DNA of 19,396 bases from an uncultured Streptococcus sp. GTDB lineage: Bacteria; Bacillota; Bacilli; Lactobacillales; Streptococcaceae. Both the position numbers and the translations under genes were made by a program. Where the stretch lies: positions 1 to 19,396 of the forward strand of contig CABREZ010000010.1 of NCBI GenBank assembly GCA_902470035.1, in the 5' to 3' direction. Below the pieces are notes generated by a model. That model worked only from the letters and a program-made list of their open reading frames with translations, had not been told where the DNA came from and did not search any database. This document shows, piece by piece, positions 1 to 7,542 of this stretch (the stretch's first letter is position 1; each line of letters opens with the position of its first letter).

Positions 1-82
1 AATCGAAACGTGCTACCAAAGCGTTTTTAGCTTCTTCTTCAATGTTTGGACGAATAATATAAAGAATTTCGTATTTAGCCAT
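1..82 (-). CDS. rpsF: 30S ribosomal protein S6, N-terminal part (runs off left edge)
   Basis: The minus-strand frame starting at ATG 82-80 gives [20 protein letters not shown] and a few more residues before the window ends. This matches the well-conserved N-terminus of streptococcal ribosomal protein S6, which binds 16S rRNA together with S18 in the small-subunit platform. Only 27 codons are visible. A strong AAGGAGGA Shine-Dalgarno lies about 6 nt upstream of the ATG. In streptococci rpsF is normally followed by ssb and rpsR, which would lie to the left of this window. Recognition is from the sequence; the downstream operon is family knowledge. Confidence 0.95.
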
Positions 83-150
83 TGATATGTTCCTCCTTTT
101 GGTCTAATGACCCCAAGTCTTTGCAAGGGGTAAGTGAGGTTTGCTCACAA
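83..150 (-). promoter_or_regulatory. rpsF mRNA leader with three short hairpins
   Basis: The predicted leader can form GTGAG/CTCAC (148-144 with 138-134), a CCCC/GGGG pairing further down, and GGTC/GACC close to the Shine-Dalgarno. Many bacteria autoregulate rpsF through an S6:S18-binding leader with an unpaired CCG. I see no CCG in this leader, so I do not assign that motif. The hairpins are visible; a regulatory role is only possible. Confidence 0.35.
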
Positions 151-156
151 GAAACT

Positions 157-185
157 ATTATACCAGACATTGGGATAGAAGGCAA
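157..185 (-). promoter_or_regulatory. rpsF promoter (extended -10)
   Basis: On the minus strand, TTGCCT (185-180) and TATAAT (162-157) are separated by 17 bp. A TG dinucleotide one base before the -10 makes it an extended -10. Transcription should start near 150, leaving a leader of about 68 nt before the rpsF ATG. Confidence 0.85.
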
Positions 186-272
186 GTAAAAATACCTTCC
201 CTTGATACTTTTCGAGAAGATTTATTTTCTTCTATTATTTTCTCTAGTTTTTATACAGCAAGGAAATCTCCT

Positions 273-316
273 CCTTTCCTTAAAGAAAACTGATATCAGT
301 TAGCTTTAAGAAAGGG
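273..316. promoter_or_regulatory. 44-bp near-perfect dyad upstream of the glycosyltransferase operon
   Basis: The dyad is centred between 294 and 295. Its core, AACTGATATCAGTT (288-301), is a perfect 14-bp palindrome. Arms CTTAAAG (279-285) and CTTTAAG (304-310) lie in register, and pairing continues outward to 273/316 with one G-T and one mismatch. It ends 4 bp before a likely -10 (TATACT, 321-326) and covers the -35 zone. There is no U-tract, so a terminator is unlikely; an operator is the better guess. Confidence 0.6.
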
Positions 317-326
317 CCGTTATACT
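300..326 (+). promoter_or_regulatory. Tentative promoter of the glycosyltransferase operon
   Basis: TATACT at 321-326 is a good -10 about 33 nt before the ATG at 360. No good -35 exists at normal spacing: TTAGCT at 300-305 is only 15 bp away, and the zone is occupied by the dyad. The promoter may therefore depend on a regulator. The first gene has GAGGA (349-353), 6 nt before its ATG. Confidence 0.4.
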
Positions 327-359
327 ACCTTCATCACAAACAAGAAACGAGGAACGGTT

Positions 360-1412
360 ATGAATTATTTAGTCATCCCCGCTTATCAACCCGATCAAAA
401 ACTTCTCAAACTGGTGAAAAAACTGAAAGAAAAATGTGACTTCTCCATTATCGTTGTGGACGATGGTAGTTCTGAGGACTGCCAAGCGATTTTTGAAAAG
501 TTAAACGGATTAGCTACAGTCCTTCACCACGAAGTGAACCTTGGAAAAGGAGGGGCTCTCAAAACAGCCTACACCTACATTCAAGAGCAAGGGCAATACG
601 GAACAGTCATCACTGCCGATGCCGATGGCCAACATAAGGTTTGGGATATCTTCCGCGTGGCCAACCAGTCGCAAGATAATCCGAATCAATTGATTCTAGG
701 GGCACGCGCCTTTTCAGGAAAGGTTCCCTTGCGTTCTGCATTCGGAAATAAATTGACCCGCTTCTTGTTCAAGCAACAAACAGGGGTCGCTGTGACAGAT
801 ACCCAGACTGGCCTTCGAGCCTTTACAACCAACATGATCCCCTTTATGTTAGAAATTGAGGGTCAACGGTATGAGTACGAAATGAATGTTCTCCTCGCAG
901 CTAGCAAGGACTTCCCCATCTTGGAAGTTCCGATTGAAACAGTTTATATCAATGACAATGAAGGGTCTCACTTCCGCCCTATTCGAGACGGCCTCATGAT
1001 CTACAAGGACATGTTTAAATTTGCCCTCTCCTCCCTGAGTAGCTTTATCGTTGATTATCTGGTCTACGCCTTCTTCCTGTTCGTGATGATGGCTGTGCCG
1101 ATTAGCCTTCGGATCCTCCTTGCAAACGGAATTGCTCGTGTGGCTAGCTCTATCTTTAACTACTCGACCAACAAACATTTCGTCTTTAAGAACAAAGACA
1201 GCCTGGCTCGAACCGGAAGTGGTTACTTGGGACTTGCGATTGGACTCTTTATTCTCGATACCCTCTTGATTCGACTCTTCTATACAAGCTTCGGTCTCCA
1301 TTTGCTTCTCAGCAAAGTGATCGTCGGACTCTTGCTCTTCGTCGTCTCATGGTTGATTCAGAAAAAAATCATTTTCAAGGAAAGGACTGCACCTACTCAT
1401 GAAATTCTTTAA
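360..1412 (+). CDS. GT2 family glycosyltransferase fused to a GtrA-like membrane domain
   Basis: This 350-residue protein has two parts. Residues 1 to about 215 are a GT2 (GT-A fold) domain of the polyprenyl-phosphate sugar transferase type: DDGSS at 34-38, NLGKGGALKTA at 60-70, DADGQH at 87-92 (metal and nucleotide-sugar binding), and DTQTGLRAF at 147-155. Residues about 218-340 are a four-segment GtrA-like domain with the conserved FNYSTNKHFVFK stretch at 266-277. GT2 relatives load a sugar from a nucleotide donor onto a polyprenyl phosphate, and GtrA proteins are thought to flip such lipid-linked sugars outward, so one polypeptide may do both. The sugar cannot be told from sequence. The gene overlaps the next by 14 bp, and a GAGGA site 6 nt upstream supports the start. 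Family assignment is firm; the flip-and-transfer role is inferred. Confidence 0.9.
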   Translation: MNYLVIPAYQPDQKLLKLVKKLKEKCDFSIIVVDDGSSEDCQAIFEKLNGLATVLHHEVNLGKGGALKTAYTYIQEQGQYGTVITADADGQHKVWDIFRVANQSQDNPNQLILGARAFSGKVPLRSAFGNKLTRFLFKQQTGVAVTDTQTGLRAFTTNMIPFMLEIEGQRYEYEMNVLLAASKDFPILEVPIETVYINDNEGSHFRPIRDGLMIYKDMFKFALSSLSSFIVDYLVYAFFLFVMMAVPISLRILLANGIARVASSIFNYSTNKHFVFKNKDSLARTGSGYLGLAIGLFILDTLLIRLFYTSFGLHLLLSKVIVGLLLFVVSWLIQKKIIFKERTAPTHEIL

Positions 1413-2301
1413 AAAATCGTATACCTATGCTGCTTGTTTCGGCATCCTGCTAACAAGCTCCTTCAGCTATTCTATGCTCAAAACCTTTGTCTTATCCGAT
1501 GCTATCCAAACAGTCAAAGCTACGACCACTGATACCAAAGCTGCTGAACAAGCTGCCGCAACTGCTACTACAACAGATACCAGTTACTCCGATGACAATA
1601 TCCAGGTGAGCCTGACAGAAAAAACAGTTGAAAACACCCAGGTTTACATTGCAGATATTAGGGTTAGCTCCTCAGACTATCTCAAGACGGCTCTAGCCCA
1701 AAATACCTATGGAACAAACGTGACAGCTAAGACCTCTGTCACTGCAGCTGAGAATAATGCCATTCTAGCCGTCAATGGAGACTACTACGGAGCTAATAGC
1801 ACAGGCTATGTCATCCGAAACGGAGTGGTCTACCGCGATACAGTTCGCGAAGACTCTAGCAATGGCGACCTGGCGATTTATAAAGATGGCTCCTTCAAGG
1901 TTATCTACGAAGATGAGATCTCAGCGGATCAATTGGTCAAAGACGGGGTTGTCAATCTCCTTGCCTTCGGGCCTTCCTTGGTTGAAAATGGGGAAATAAC
2001 TGTCGATACCAATTCAGAGGTGGGGCAATCCATGGCCTCTAATCCACGAACTGCGATTGGGATCATCGATGAAAACCACTACATCATTGTCGTCTCGGAC
2101 GGCCGGACTTCAGAGAGTGAAGGGCTTTCTCTCTACCAATTAGCGGAAGTGATGAAATCGTATGGCGTCAAAACAGCCTACAACCTGGATGGGGGTGGAT
2201 CTTCTACCCTTTACTTCAATGGCCAAGTTATGAACAAACCAACTACAAATGGTACTATCTCAGAAAGGGCGGTGAGTGACATTGTCTACATCGGTTACTA
2301 A
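1399..2301 (+). CDS. Exported NAGPA-type phosphodiester glycosidase
   Basis: This is a 300-residue protein. Basic residues and a hydrophobic stretch at about 9-32 form a signal peptide or membrane anchor, followed by an Ala/Thr-rich linker (about 40-62). The rest is a phosphodiester glycosidase domain (NAGPA, formerly DUF2233): NGDYYG at 126-131, NPRTAIG at 215-221, SDGR at 233-236 and the signature NLDGGGSST at 262-270. The mammalian relative removes GlcNAc linked through a phosphodiester (the 'uncovering enzyme'); bacterial members are linked to exopolysaccharide or wall-glycan processing. An outer-surface role is inferred from the leader. It overlaps the upstream glycosyltransferase by 14 bp and the downstream membrane protein by 26 bp, so the three are probably translationally coupled. 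An AAGGAAAGG site sits about 12 nt before the ATG. The true substrate is unknown. Confidence 0.88.
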   Translation: MKFFKKSYTYAACFGILLTSSFSYSMLKTFVLSDAIQTVKATTTDTKAAEQAAATATTTDTSYSDDNIQVSLTEKTVENTQVYIADIRVSSSDYLKTALAQNTYGTNVTAKTSVTAAENNAILAVNGDYYGANSTGYVIRNGVVYRDTVREDSSNGDLAIYKDGSFKVIYEDEISADQLVKDGVVNLLAFGPSLVENGEITVDTNSEVGQSMASNPRTAIGIIDENHYIIVVSDGRTSESEGLSLYQLAEVMKSYGVKTAYNLDGGGSSTLYFNGQVMNKPTTNGTISERAVSDIVYIGY

Positions 2302-2689
2302 TCCTATCAAACAACGGTTGAAAAAGACCATCCTCTGGTACACTCTGATTTCAGGTTTCTTCTTCGTCGGGAGTCGCATCTACGAACACTTTAGTTTTGG
2401 CGAAACCTCTGCCTTCATGCACTACCTCTTCTTGATCCCTTTGATTGGTGGCGCCCTGCTCGTAGCTCTGCAACTAGTGGTAAAAGGCCTTTCTCGAATC
2501 ACTCTTAATCTTTGGAACTCAGCTGTTGCCACGGCAACTGGTGGAGCCCTCTACCGAGGTATTGTGAACCTCTCTGGTCGTTCAACAACTCTCGACCAAC
2601 CCTACTATTATATTGCAGGGATCTTCCTAGTCCTTGCCCTCATCAGCCTCTTCTTTGTCCGAAGTGTCTGGGTGGAGAAAACAGCTTAA
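2276..2689 (+). CDS. Small integral membrane protein, third gene of the glycosyltransferase/NAGPA operon
   Basis: This is a 137-residue hydrophobic protein with about four membrane segments (roughly 20-37, 48-70, 80-97 and 110-131). I do not recognise a named family. The frame opens with GTG at 2276, inside the last 26 bp of the preceding gene. AAAGGG at 2264-2269 is 6 nt upstream and supports this start; a TTG at 2282 is a weaker alternative. The overlap and the terminator just after the stop make it the last gene of the operon. It may be a partner of the GtrA domain or the NAGPA enzyme in moving or processing a lipid-linked sugar, but that rests only on position. Confidence 0.75.
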   Translation: MTLSTSVTNPIKQRLKKTILWYTLISGFFFVGSRIYEHFSFGETSAFMHYLFLIPLIGGALLVALQLVVKGLSRITLNLWNSAVATATGGALYRGIVNLSGRSTTLDQPYYYIAGIFLVLALISLFFVRSVWVEKTA

Positions 2690-2696
2690 AACATTC

Positions 2697-2732
2697 AAAA
2701 CGTCCGTTTCTAAAATTAAACGGACGTTTTTT
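2697..2732. terminator. Bidirectional intrinsic terminator between convergent units
   Basis: A perfect 13-bp stem (2697-2709 with 2718-2730) closes an 8-nt loop and has a T-run on the plus side and A's on the left that read as T's on the minus strand. It sits 7 nt after the membrane-protein stop and 24 nt past the subtilase stop, so it can serve both converging transcripts. Confidence 0.92.
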
Positions 2733-2756
2733 AGATTAAACTAATGCATGAACGAC

Positions 2757-5700
2757 TTAACCTTGCCGTTTTTTGCTTGCTACAAACCCTGCTACAGCCA
2801 GTGAGGTCATGCCAAAGAGGCTAAGGACTGTTGAAGCCAAGGCTTCTTGTCCTGTTTTTGGAAGGCTGGTTGTTGGTGTTGAAGCAGCTACTTCTGCTTG
2901 ACTACCTGTATGATAGGTAACAGCGACTGGTTTGTTTGTTGCAACTTCTTTCGTTTCAGGTGTAGTTGGTTGAACTGGGGTAACTGGGCCTTTGGATACC
3001 GCTGGTTGGACAGGGGCCACTGGAATTTCCGGTATCTCTAGCGTCGGATTTTCTGGTTGAATCCATGGCGCTACAATCGCTCCACCATGCACCTCTGGGT
3101 TTGGCTTGATAACGTCTTTGACCAAAGAAAGAAGGTGGAAATTGATCTGATTGGTCACTTCATAAAGGAAATCATTTTCCGATGCACGGTAGCCTGCTGG
3201 GAGTTCCACATGGACACGATAGGATCCGTTCATCAGCATGGTCTCAAAGCGCTGCAAATCATAGATGCTTTGTGGGAGAAGGCGGCTAATTCCGTCATTC
3301 CCCACCACCTTTACAACTGTTCCCGCCGGAACTGGCTGATCAAATCCAATAGTGAGTTTGTTTTCATCTAAATAATGGAAGGCAAAGGTCACTTTCGGAT
3401 GTGGGTTTTCAGGTGAAACCGTCACCTGCTTCACTAACTCTGTTCCCCAATCATAATGGTAATCAGACAAGGTGATTTTTACTGTATAAGTGCCGAAAGG
3501 TAGGTCTGGGAAGCTGCCGCCATTGTAGGAAGCATTGAACTCTCCTTCCACAACCCGTCCTTGGTCATCCACCACTTGGTAACGAACAACAGATGGATAA
3601 TAAGAAATCACTTCTCCACTACTATCTGTAAAGACGACCTCTAAGCTACTCTTTTCAGCTGTTGGTTTTTCAGTCTCTGTCTCGGTTGATTGTTCATCTG
3701 AGTTGGCTTCATTCGTTGGGGTCGTTGCCTCTACCTTCTTCCCTTCGATGTCCATCTCAGTGGTATTGTAGACCTTATCCCAAATGCTATAACGGACAGT
3801 AGAAAGGTCCACCCCTTCTGGAAGCAGATAACTGCCATCCTCTTGAGGTTCTAAGGCTACTGTTTCCCCGTCCTTGACATAGGACAGATAAGTTCCTGCT
3901 AGTCCACTACCGGTTTCAATCACCTTACCTGGACGGAAAATCCGAGTCTGCGGGTCATAGTGAGCACTTCCAGTCTCAATGCTTGGAGCCGTGTTGTCAA
4001 TTTTAACCTTGAAGTTAAGTTCTTGTTGTTTGGCCCCTGAAGCAGTTGGACGGTAAGTGATCACAAATTGGTATTCTCCATCTGGGAGTTGTTGGCCGTC
4101 TTTGTCCAAACCTTCCCAAGAGATTTCATAAAACTCTTCGCTACGATTCCCAATCCGATAACTCCAGTCCGTCTTACGATGCACTTCATTTCCAACCTCG
4201 TAAATCGGGTTAGTACGAGTTGTGTCCTCCTTCTTGTAGACTGATAGGTGGACATTTTCAACATTGCGAAGCATGACGGCTTTGACCTTGATGCTATCAA
4301 AGCTGGAATCATTGTTTGGAGAGAAGTAAAGTTGGTCCCCATCAAAGTGATCCCCATCCTGGCCAAGAGTTTTGGCTACAGACTCTCCATTTTCATAGAC
4401 ATAACTAATCAAAGAAGTAAAGTGGTTATCTGGATGACGCTCTGGGGTTTCTGGGACCTTTTCATCTGGATAATCTGTCTTGTCCTTATAGTAGTAAAAT
4501 GGCTTGTCACTACCTGTATATTCGTAGATAGGCTTTTCGATCCCGCGAAGATTTTGGTAATCTCCATGGAAACCAACATAAGGAAGGCTGACCAGATGTT
4601 TGTTGTTGCTGGCATCTTTGACAAGTACAAAACCTTCTAAGAAATAACCATTTGGCATTTGCTTGCTGAGCTCTTCCTTGTACTTGCTCGCGTCAACGGA
4701 CACGTGGATCGTCCGCTGTCCATTTGCTGGAATCGTGATGCTTTCCTTGCCACCTAGGGTTTCTAACAGACGAGGATGAAGGGTGAATTTGCCATCCTGG
4801 ACTTGGTCTGTCTGAAGGGTGGTTTCATAGCGGACCGACTTCTCTTGATTGGAAAGATTGTGGATGGTTACGTCAAACTCAAAGGTATCAGTGACATTGC
4901 CAAGTGTTAGACTGCTTTTCGCATCTTTTGCAGTCACATAGAGATCTCCTAGAGCTGCAGCTGTGACATCCATGACCCCTGCGCCTTGCTGACGTACAGA
5001 GGAATAGGCATGTGTCTCCTCATCCACATGCGGAACAGCTGTACTCATGGTCATCTGTTTGACAAGAACTTGCAACTGTTCTGGACTGAGATGAGGGAAG
5101 CGCTCCTTCAGGGCTTGTTTCACCAGTACAGTGGCTCCTGCTGCATGAGGAGAGGCCATACTGGTTCCCCTATCCATATAGTACTCTCCATTATTAACAG
5201 ATGAGTAGATCATCCCTCCTGGAAGGGTGACATCTGGTTTGAGGTCGCCATCAGCTGACAGCCCCCAGGATGAAAAGTCTGACATCTGTTTAGCAGCATC
5301 GTACGGAACTCGTTTGAAGCTGTTAGAAATGTGTAGCTGGTAATTATCGGCATGCTGAGATAAAAGCTCTCCTGCACGGTGTCCAATGACCCCAACTGGG
5401 AAACGTTCTCCCAATCCTTCCAGGTCAAATGATGTCGGTGTATCCCCCTGCTCTTTAGTTTGATAGAAGATGATGCCTGTTGCACCAGCACTTTTTAGTT
5501 GTTTAATCTTTTCGAGATCAGAAACTTGTCCTCCTCTTTCTGTTAATACCAAACGACCATTTACTTGATTTCCCTGATAATTTTCTAGTCCTCCATTCTC
5601 AACATGGAGATAACTTTGAGGGATGGTTGTCCGAAAGGCGTCTCGTTCTACAAAGGAGTGCATTGGAATTTTGCCATCTGGGAAGTCTTTTGAACCTTCT

Positions 5701-7298
5701 AACTCTTTAACGCTTACACTAGCCTCGGTCGACTCATGCTTGGTTAGACTATTAATCGAAGCAACTGAAATGACATTTGGATTGACGGATGGGGTCCCTG
5801 TCATTCCATAATCTGGTGTGCTTGCAAGTGGCTTGCTGTGCCAGAAGCCATTGGTGGCCATATTGGTAGATGCGACCGTAATGGTTACTCCAGCTTTTCT
5901 TGCAGCATCAAAAGCCTGGCGCGTAATTTCTCCCACATCATAAATCGAACCAGATGCAGTTCCCAAACTCATATTGATGGAGTCAGCACCTAATTTAACC
6001 GCATCTTCCACAGCCTTGGTATAAATAAAGTTCTGAACTTGTCCCCCCTTGGTATCTGAGAAGACTCGTAAAAACATCAATTGAGCTTCTGGGGCAACTC
6101 CTCGAATAATCTCACCATTTGGGGAAGGTTGAGAAGCATTTCCCACTGCTGTTCCTGCTACGTGGGTACCGTGAGAGATTGGATCGTCTTCCTTGACATT
6201 GTCATTCATATCACTATAATTGTGAACGTAGACAATCTTATTATTATACCACTTACCATAAGAAATTCCAGCCTTTTTCTTGGCCTCCTCTATGTCCGCT
6301 TCACTCTTGAATTTTGCCTTACTAATATCTGTTAGGCGGAAAATGTCGTGTGCTGGATCCACCCCCGAATCGATAACCGCTACAACCTGTCCCTGGCCTT
6401 TGATACCTTTATCCCAAAGAGGTTGCAAGTTAATCAAGCTATTTTCTTCACTGACCTTGGTCACACTTGAAGTTGGGGAGGCAGGAACAGGCTGGGGATC
6501 CTCTACTCTGGACCGGTGAAGCGGAGCAAAATCTAGGGCATCGACACGTGCTAGTCCCCGAATCTTTTTAGCATCTCCATAAGTCGTCTCTAGAGCCAGT
6601 CCATTAAAGAGCAAATTAATGTCATATAATTTTTTGAACTGAATGGATTGCTTTTCGAGTTCTTTCAAAAATTGTTCATGGTCTTGGTTGGTTTGTTTGA
6701 TACGCGCTTCTTTTGAAGTTCGAGATCCATCTCCACTCTCATCAGAATCCTTTTCTTTCAGGCGAACCAGGACCTCGACTGGACTTGCATCCTCTAGCGT
6801 TTCTTTAGCTACTTCCTTGGGAGTGTCCGTCGTAGCAAGCTTAGGATTAGCTGTTGGACTTGCCATAACAGAAGCTGACAAGGTCTTCTCTTCTTTTGGT
6901 TTCTCATTTGAAGGATCGCTAGTAGCTGAAGAGGTAGTTTGTGGTTGCTTGGTTTGGTCCTTAGCATCAGTCTCTGCTACTGTAGGGTCCGAATCTGGAC
7001 TTGTTTGAGCATTGGAAGGTGAGATCTCGGCAGTTTTCTCCGTCTTGGCTTGCTCTTGTAAAGAAGACTCCTCCTTAACTGTATCAGTTGCATGAGCTCC
7101 GTCCAAACCTTTGTCCTGTCCGACTGTCGAATTCACCTCCTGACTTTCTTCCTTGACTACAAGAGCGGGTACATCTGCCTGCCCATCCTGCTCCTGGGCT
7201 GAAACAGTCACCCCACAAAAAAAGCATCCGACAAGTACCGATACTAAGCCGACTGCATATTTTCGTAAAGAAAAACGTTGTTGTCTGTCGCTTCCCAT
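2757..7298 (-). CDS. Cell-wall-anchored subtilisin-like serine protease (S8, C5a-peptidase/lactocepin-like)
   Basis: This 1513-residue surface protease, numbered from ATG 7298-7296, has a YSIRK-type signal (FSLRKYAVGLVSV) ending near residue 34 and a Ser/Thr/Glu-rich stretch to about 170. A probable I9-like propeptide covers about 174-259. The S8 domain carries Asp310 (VIDSGVD), His376 (SHGTHVAG), oxyanion Asn479 and Ser713 (GTSMASPHAAG), with a PA-type insert at about 555-665. An Fn3-like region of the C5a-peptidase/lactocepin type follows (about 785-915), then further beta-rich domains, a Pro-rich wall-spanning stretch, and LPKTG at 1479-1483 with a hydrophobic tail and SKKRQG for sortase. 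An in-frame ATG lies 13 codons upstream (7337), but AAAGGAGG sits 7 nt before 7298 and the longer frame would translate it, so I chose 7298. Relatives cleave host proteins or milk casein; the substrate here is unknown. The gene is monocistronic. Confidence 0.92.
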   Translation of the reverse strand: MGSDRQQRFSLRKYAVGLVSVLVGCFFCGVTVSAQEQDGQADVPALVVKEESQEVNSTVGQDKGLDGAHATDTVKEESSLQEQAKTEKTAEISPSNAQTSPDSDPTVAETDAKDQTKQPQTTSSATSDPSNEKPKEEKTLSASVMASPTANPKLATTDTPKEVAKETLEDASPVEVLVRLKEKDSDESGDGSRTSKEARIKQTNQDHEQFLKELEKQSIQFKKLYDINLLFNGLALETTYGDAKKIRGLARVDALDFAPLHRSRVEDPQPVPASPTSSVTKVSEENSLINLQPLWDKGIKGQGQVVAVIDSGVDPAHDIFRLTDISKAKFKSEADIEEAKKKAGISYGKWYNNKIVYVHNYSDMNDNVKEDDPISHGTHVAGTAVGNASQPSPNGEIIRGVAPEAQLMFLRVFSDTKGGQVQNFIYTKAVEDAVKLGADSINMSLGTASGSIYDVGEITRQAFDAARKAGVTITVASTNMATNGFWHSKPLASTPDYGMTGTPSVNPNVISVASINSLTKHESTEASVSVKELEGSKDFPDGKIPMHSFVERDAFRTTIPQSYLHVENGGLENYQGNQVNGRLVLTERGGQVSDLEKIKQLKSAGATGIIFYQTKEQGDTPTSFDLEGLGERFPVGVIGHRAGELLSQHADNYQLHISNSFKRVPYDAAKQMSDFSSWGLSADGDLKPDVTLPGGMIYSSVNNGEYYMDRGTSMASPHAAGATVLVKQALKERFPHLSPEQLQVLVKQMTMSTAVPHVDEETHAYSSVRQQGAGVMDVTAAALGDLYVTAKDAKSSLTLGNVTDTFEFDVTIHNLSNQEKSVRYETTLQTDQVQDGKFTLHPRLLETLGGKESITIPANGQRTIHVSVDASKYKEELSKQMPNGYFLEGFVLVKDASNNKHLVSLPYVGFHGDYQNLRGIEKPIYEYTGSDKPFYYYKDKTDYPDEKVPETPERHPDNHFTSLISYVYENGESVAKTLGQDGDHFDGDQLYFSPNNDSSFDSIKVKAVMLRNVENVHLSVYKKEDTTRTNPIYEVGNEVHRKTDWSYRIGNRSEEFYEISWEGLDKDGQQLPDGEYQFVITYRPTASGAKQQELNFKVKIDNTAPSIETGSAHYDPQTRIFRPGKVIETGSGLAGTYLSYVKDGETVALEPQEDGSYLLPEGVDLSTVRYSIWDKVYNTTEMDIEGKKVEATTPTNEANSDEQSTETETEKPTAEKSSLEVVFTDSSGEVISYYPSVVRYQVVDDQGRVVEGEFNASYNGGSFPDLPFGTYTVKITLSDYHYDWGTELVKQVTVSPENPHPKVTFAFHYLDENKLTIGFDQPVPAGTVVKVVGNDGISRLLPQSIYDLQRFETMLMNGSYRVHVELPAGYRASENDFLYEVTNQINFHLLSLVKDVIKPNPEVHGGAIVAPWIQPENPTLEIPEIPVAPVQPAVSKGPVTPVQPTTPETKEVATNKPVAVTYHTGSQAEVAASTPTTSLPKTGQEALASTVLSLFGMTSLAVAGFVASKKRQG

Positions 7299-7319
7299 AA
7301 CCAGACCTCCTTTATGTTT

Positions 7320-7333
7320 TGTAAGCGGTTTCC
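7320..7333. promoter_or_regulatory. cre-like site (CcpA) just after the subtilase transcription start
   Basis: TGTAAGCGGTTTCC matches the catabolite-responsive consensus TGNAANCGNTNNCA at all fixed positions but the last. It lies at about +2 to +15 from the predicted start, where bound CcpA would block transcription. Consensus knowledge is established; binding here is inferred. Confidence 0.5.
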
Positions 7334-7341
7334 GCACCTAT

Positions 7342-7370
7342 ATTTTAGTCCTTTTCTTATGCAAAGTCAA
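7342..7370 (-). promoter_or_regulatory. Promoter of the subtilase gene
   Basis: On the minus strand, TTGACT (7370-7365) and TAAAAT (7347-7342) are separated by exactly 17 bp. Transcription should start near 7335, giving a leader of about 37 nt to the ATG at 7298. This also places the upstream in-frame ATG (7337) outside the transcript. Confidence 0.8.
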
Positions 7371-7499
7371 TGCAATCTAGCAAAATCTAAAAAAATATAC
7401 TATTTTATTAATTTTGTCAGATTTCTCTATCCAGTATTGGAGAAGCTTCTCTTACCAAGGGGAATTCCTTAGCCAAAGTTTCTTCCTTTAAAAAGGTAC

Positions 7500-7533
7500 A
7501 AAAAAGAAATCAGAACAACTTCTGATTTCTTTT
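7500..7533 (-). terminator. Terminator of xfp
   Basis: A 14-bp perfect stem (7502-7515 with 7520-7533) with a 4-nt loop ends in a T-run when read on the minus strand. It begins 10 nt past the xfp stop. Confidence 0.9.
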
Positions 7534-7542
7534 GGAATAAAC

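Noticed and set aside
83..150. S6:S18-type autoregulatory leader of rpsF
   Set aside because: The hairpins exist but the expected unpaired CCG is not visible, so the motif is not assigned.
849..1301. 150-codon minus-strand frame inside the glycosyltransferase gene
   Set aside because: It is antisense to a clear GT2-GtrA gene and has low-complexity His/Glu-rich content, no family likeness and no ribosome site that I can see.
7150..7298. Lipobox-like LVGC in the subtilase signal peptide
   Set aside because: The protein has a YSIRK-type signal with a later VSA cleavage site and an LPKTG anchor; lipidation would be redundant, and the match is probably chance.
7440..7451. GAGAAGCTTCTC palindrome between xfp and the subtilase
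   Set aside because: A 12-bp palindrome with no link to a promoter or terminator; chance is a fair explanation.
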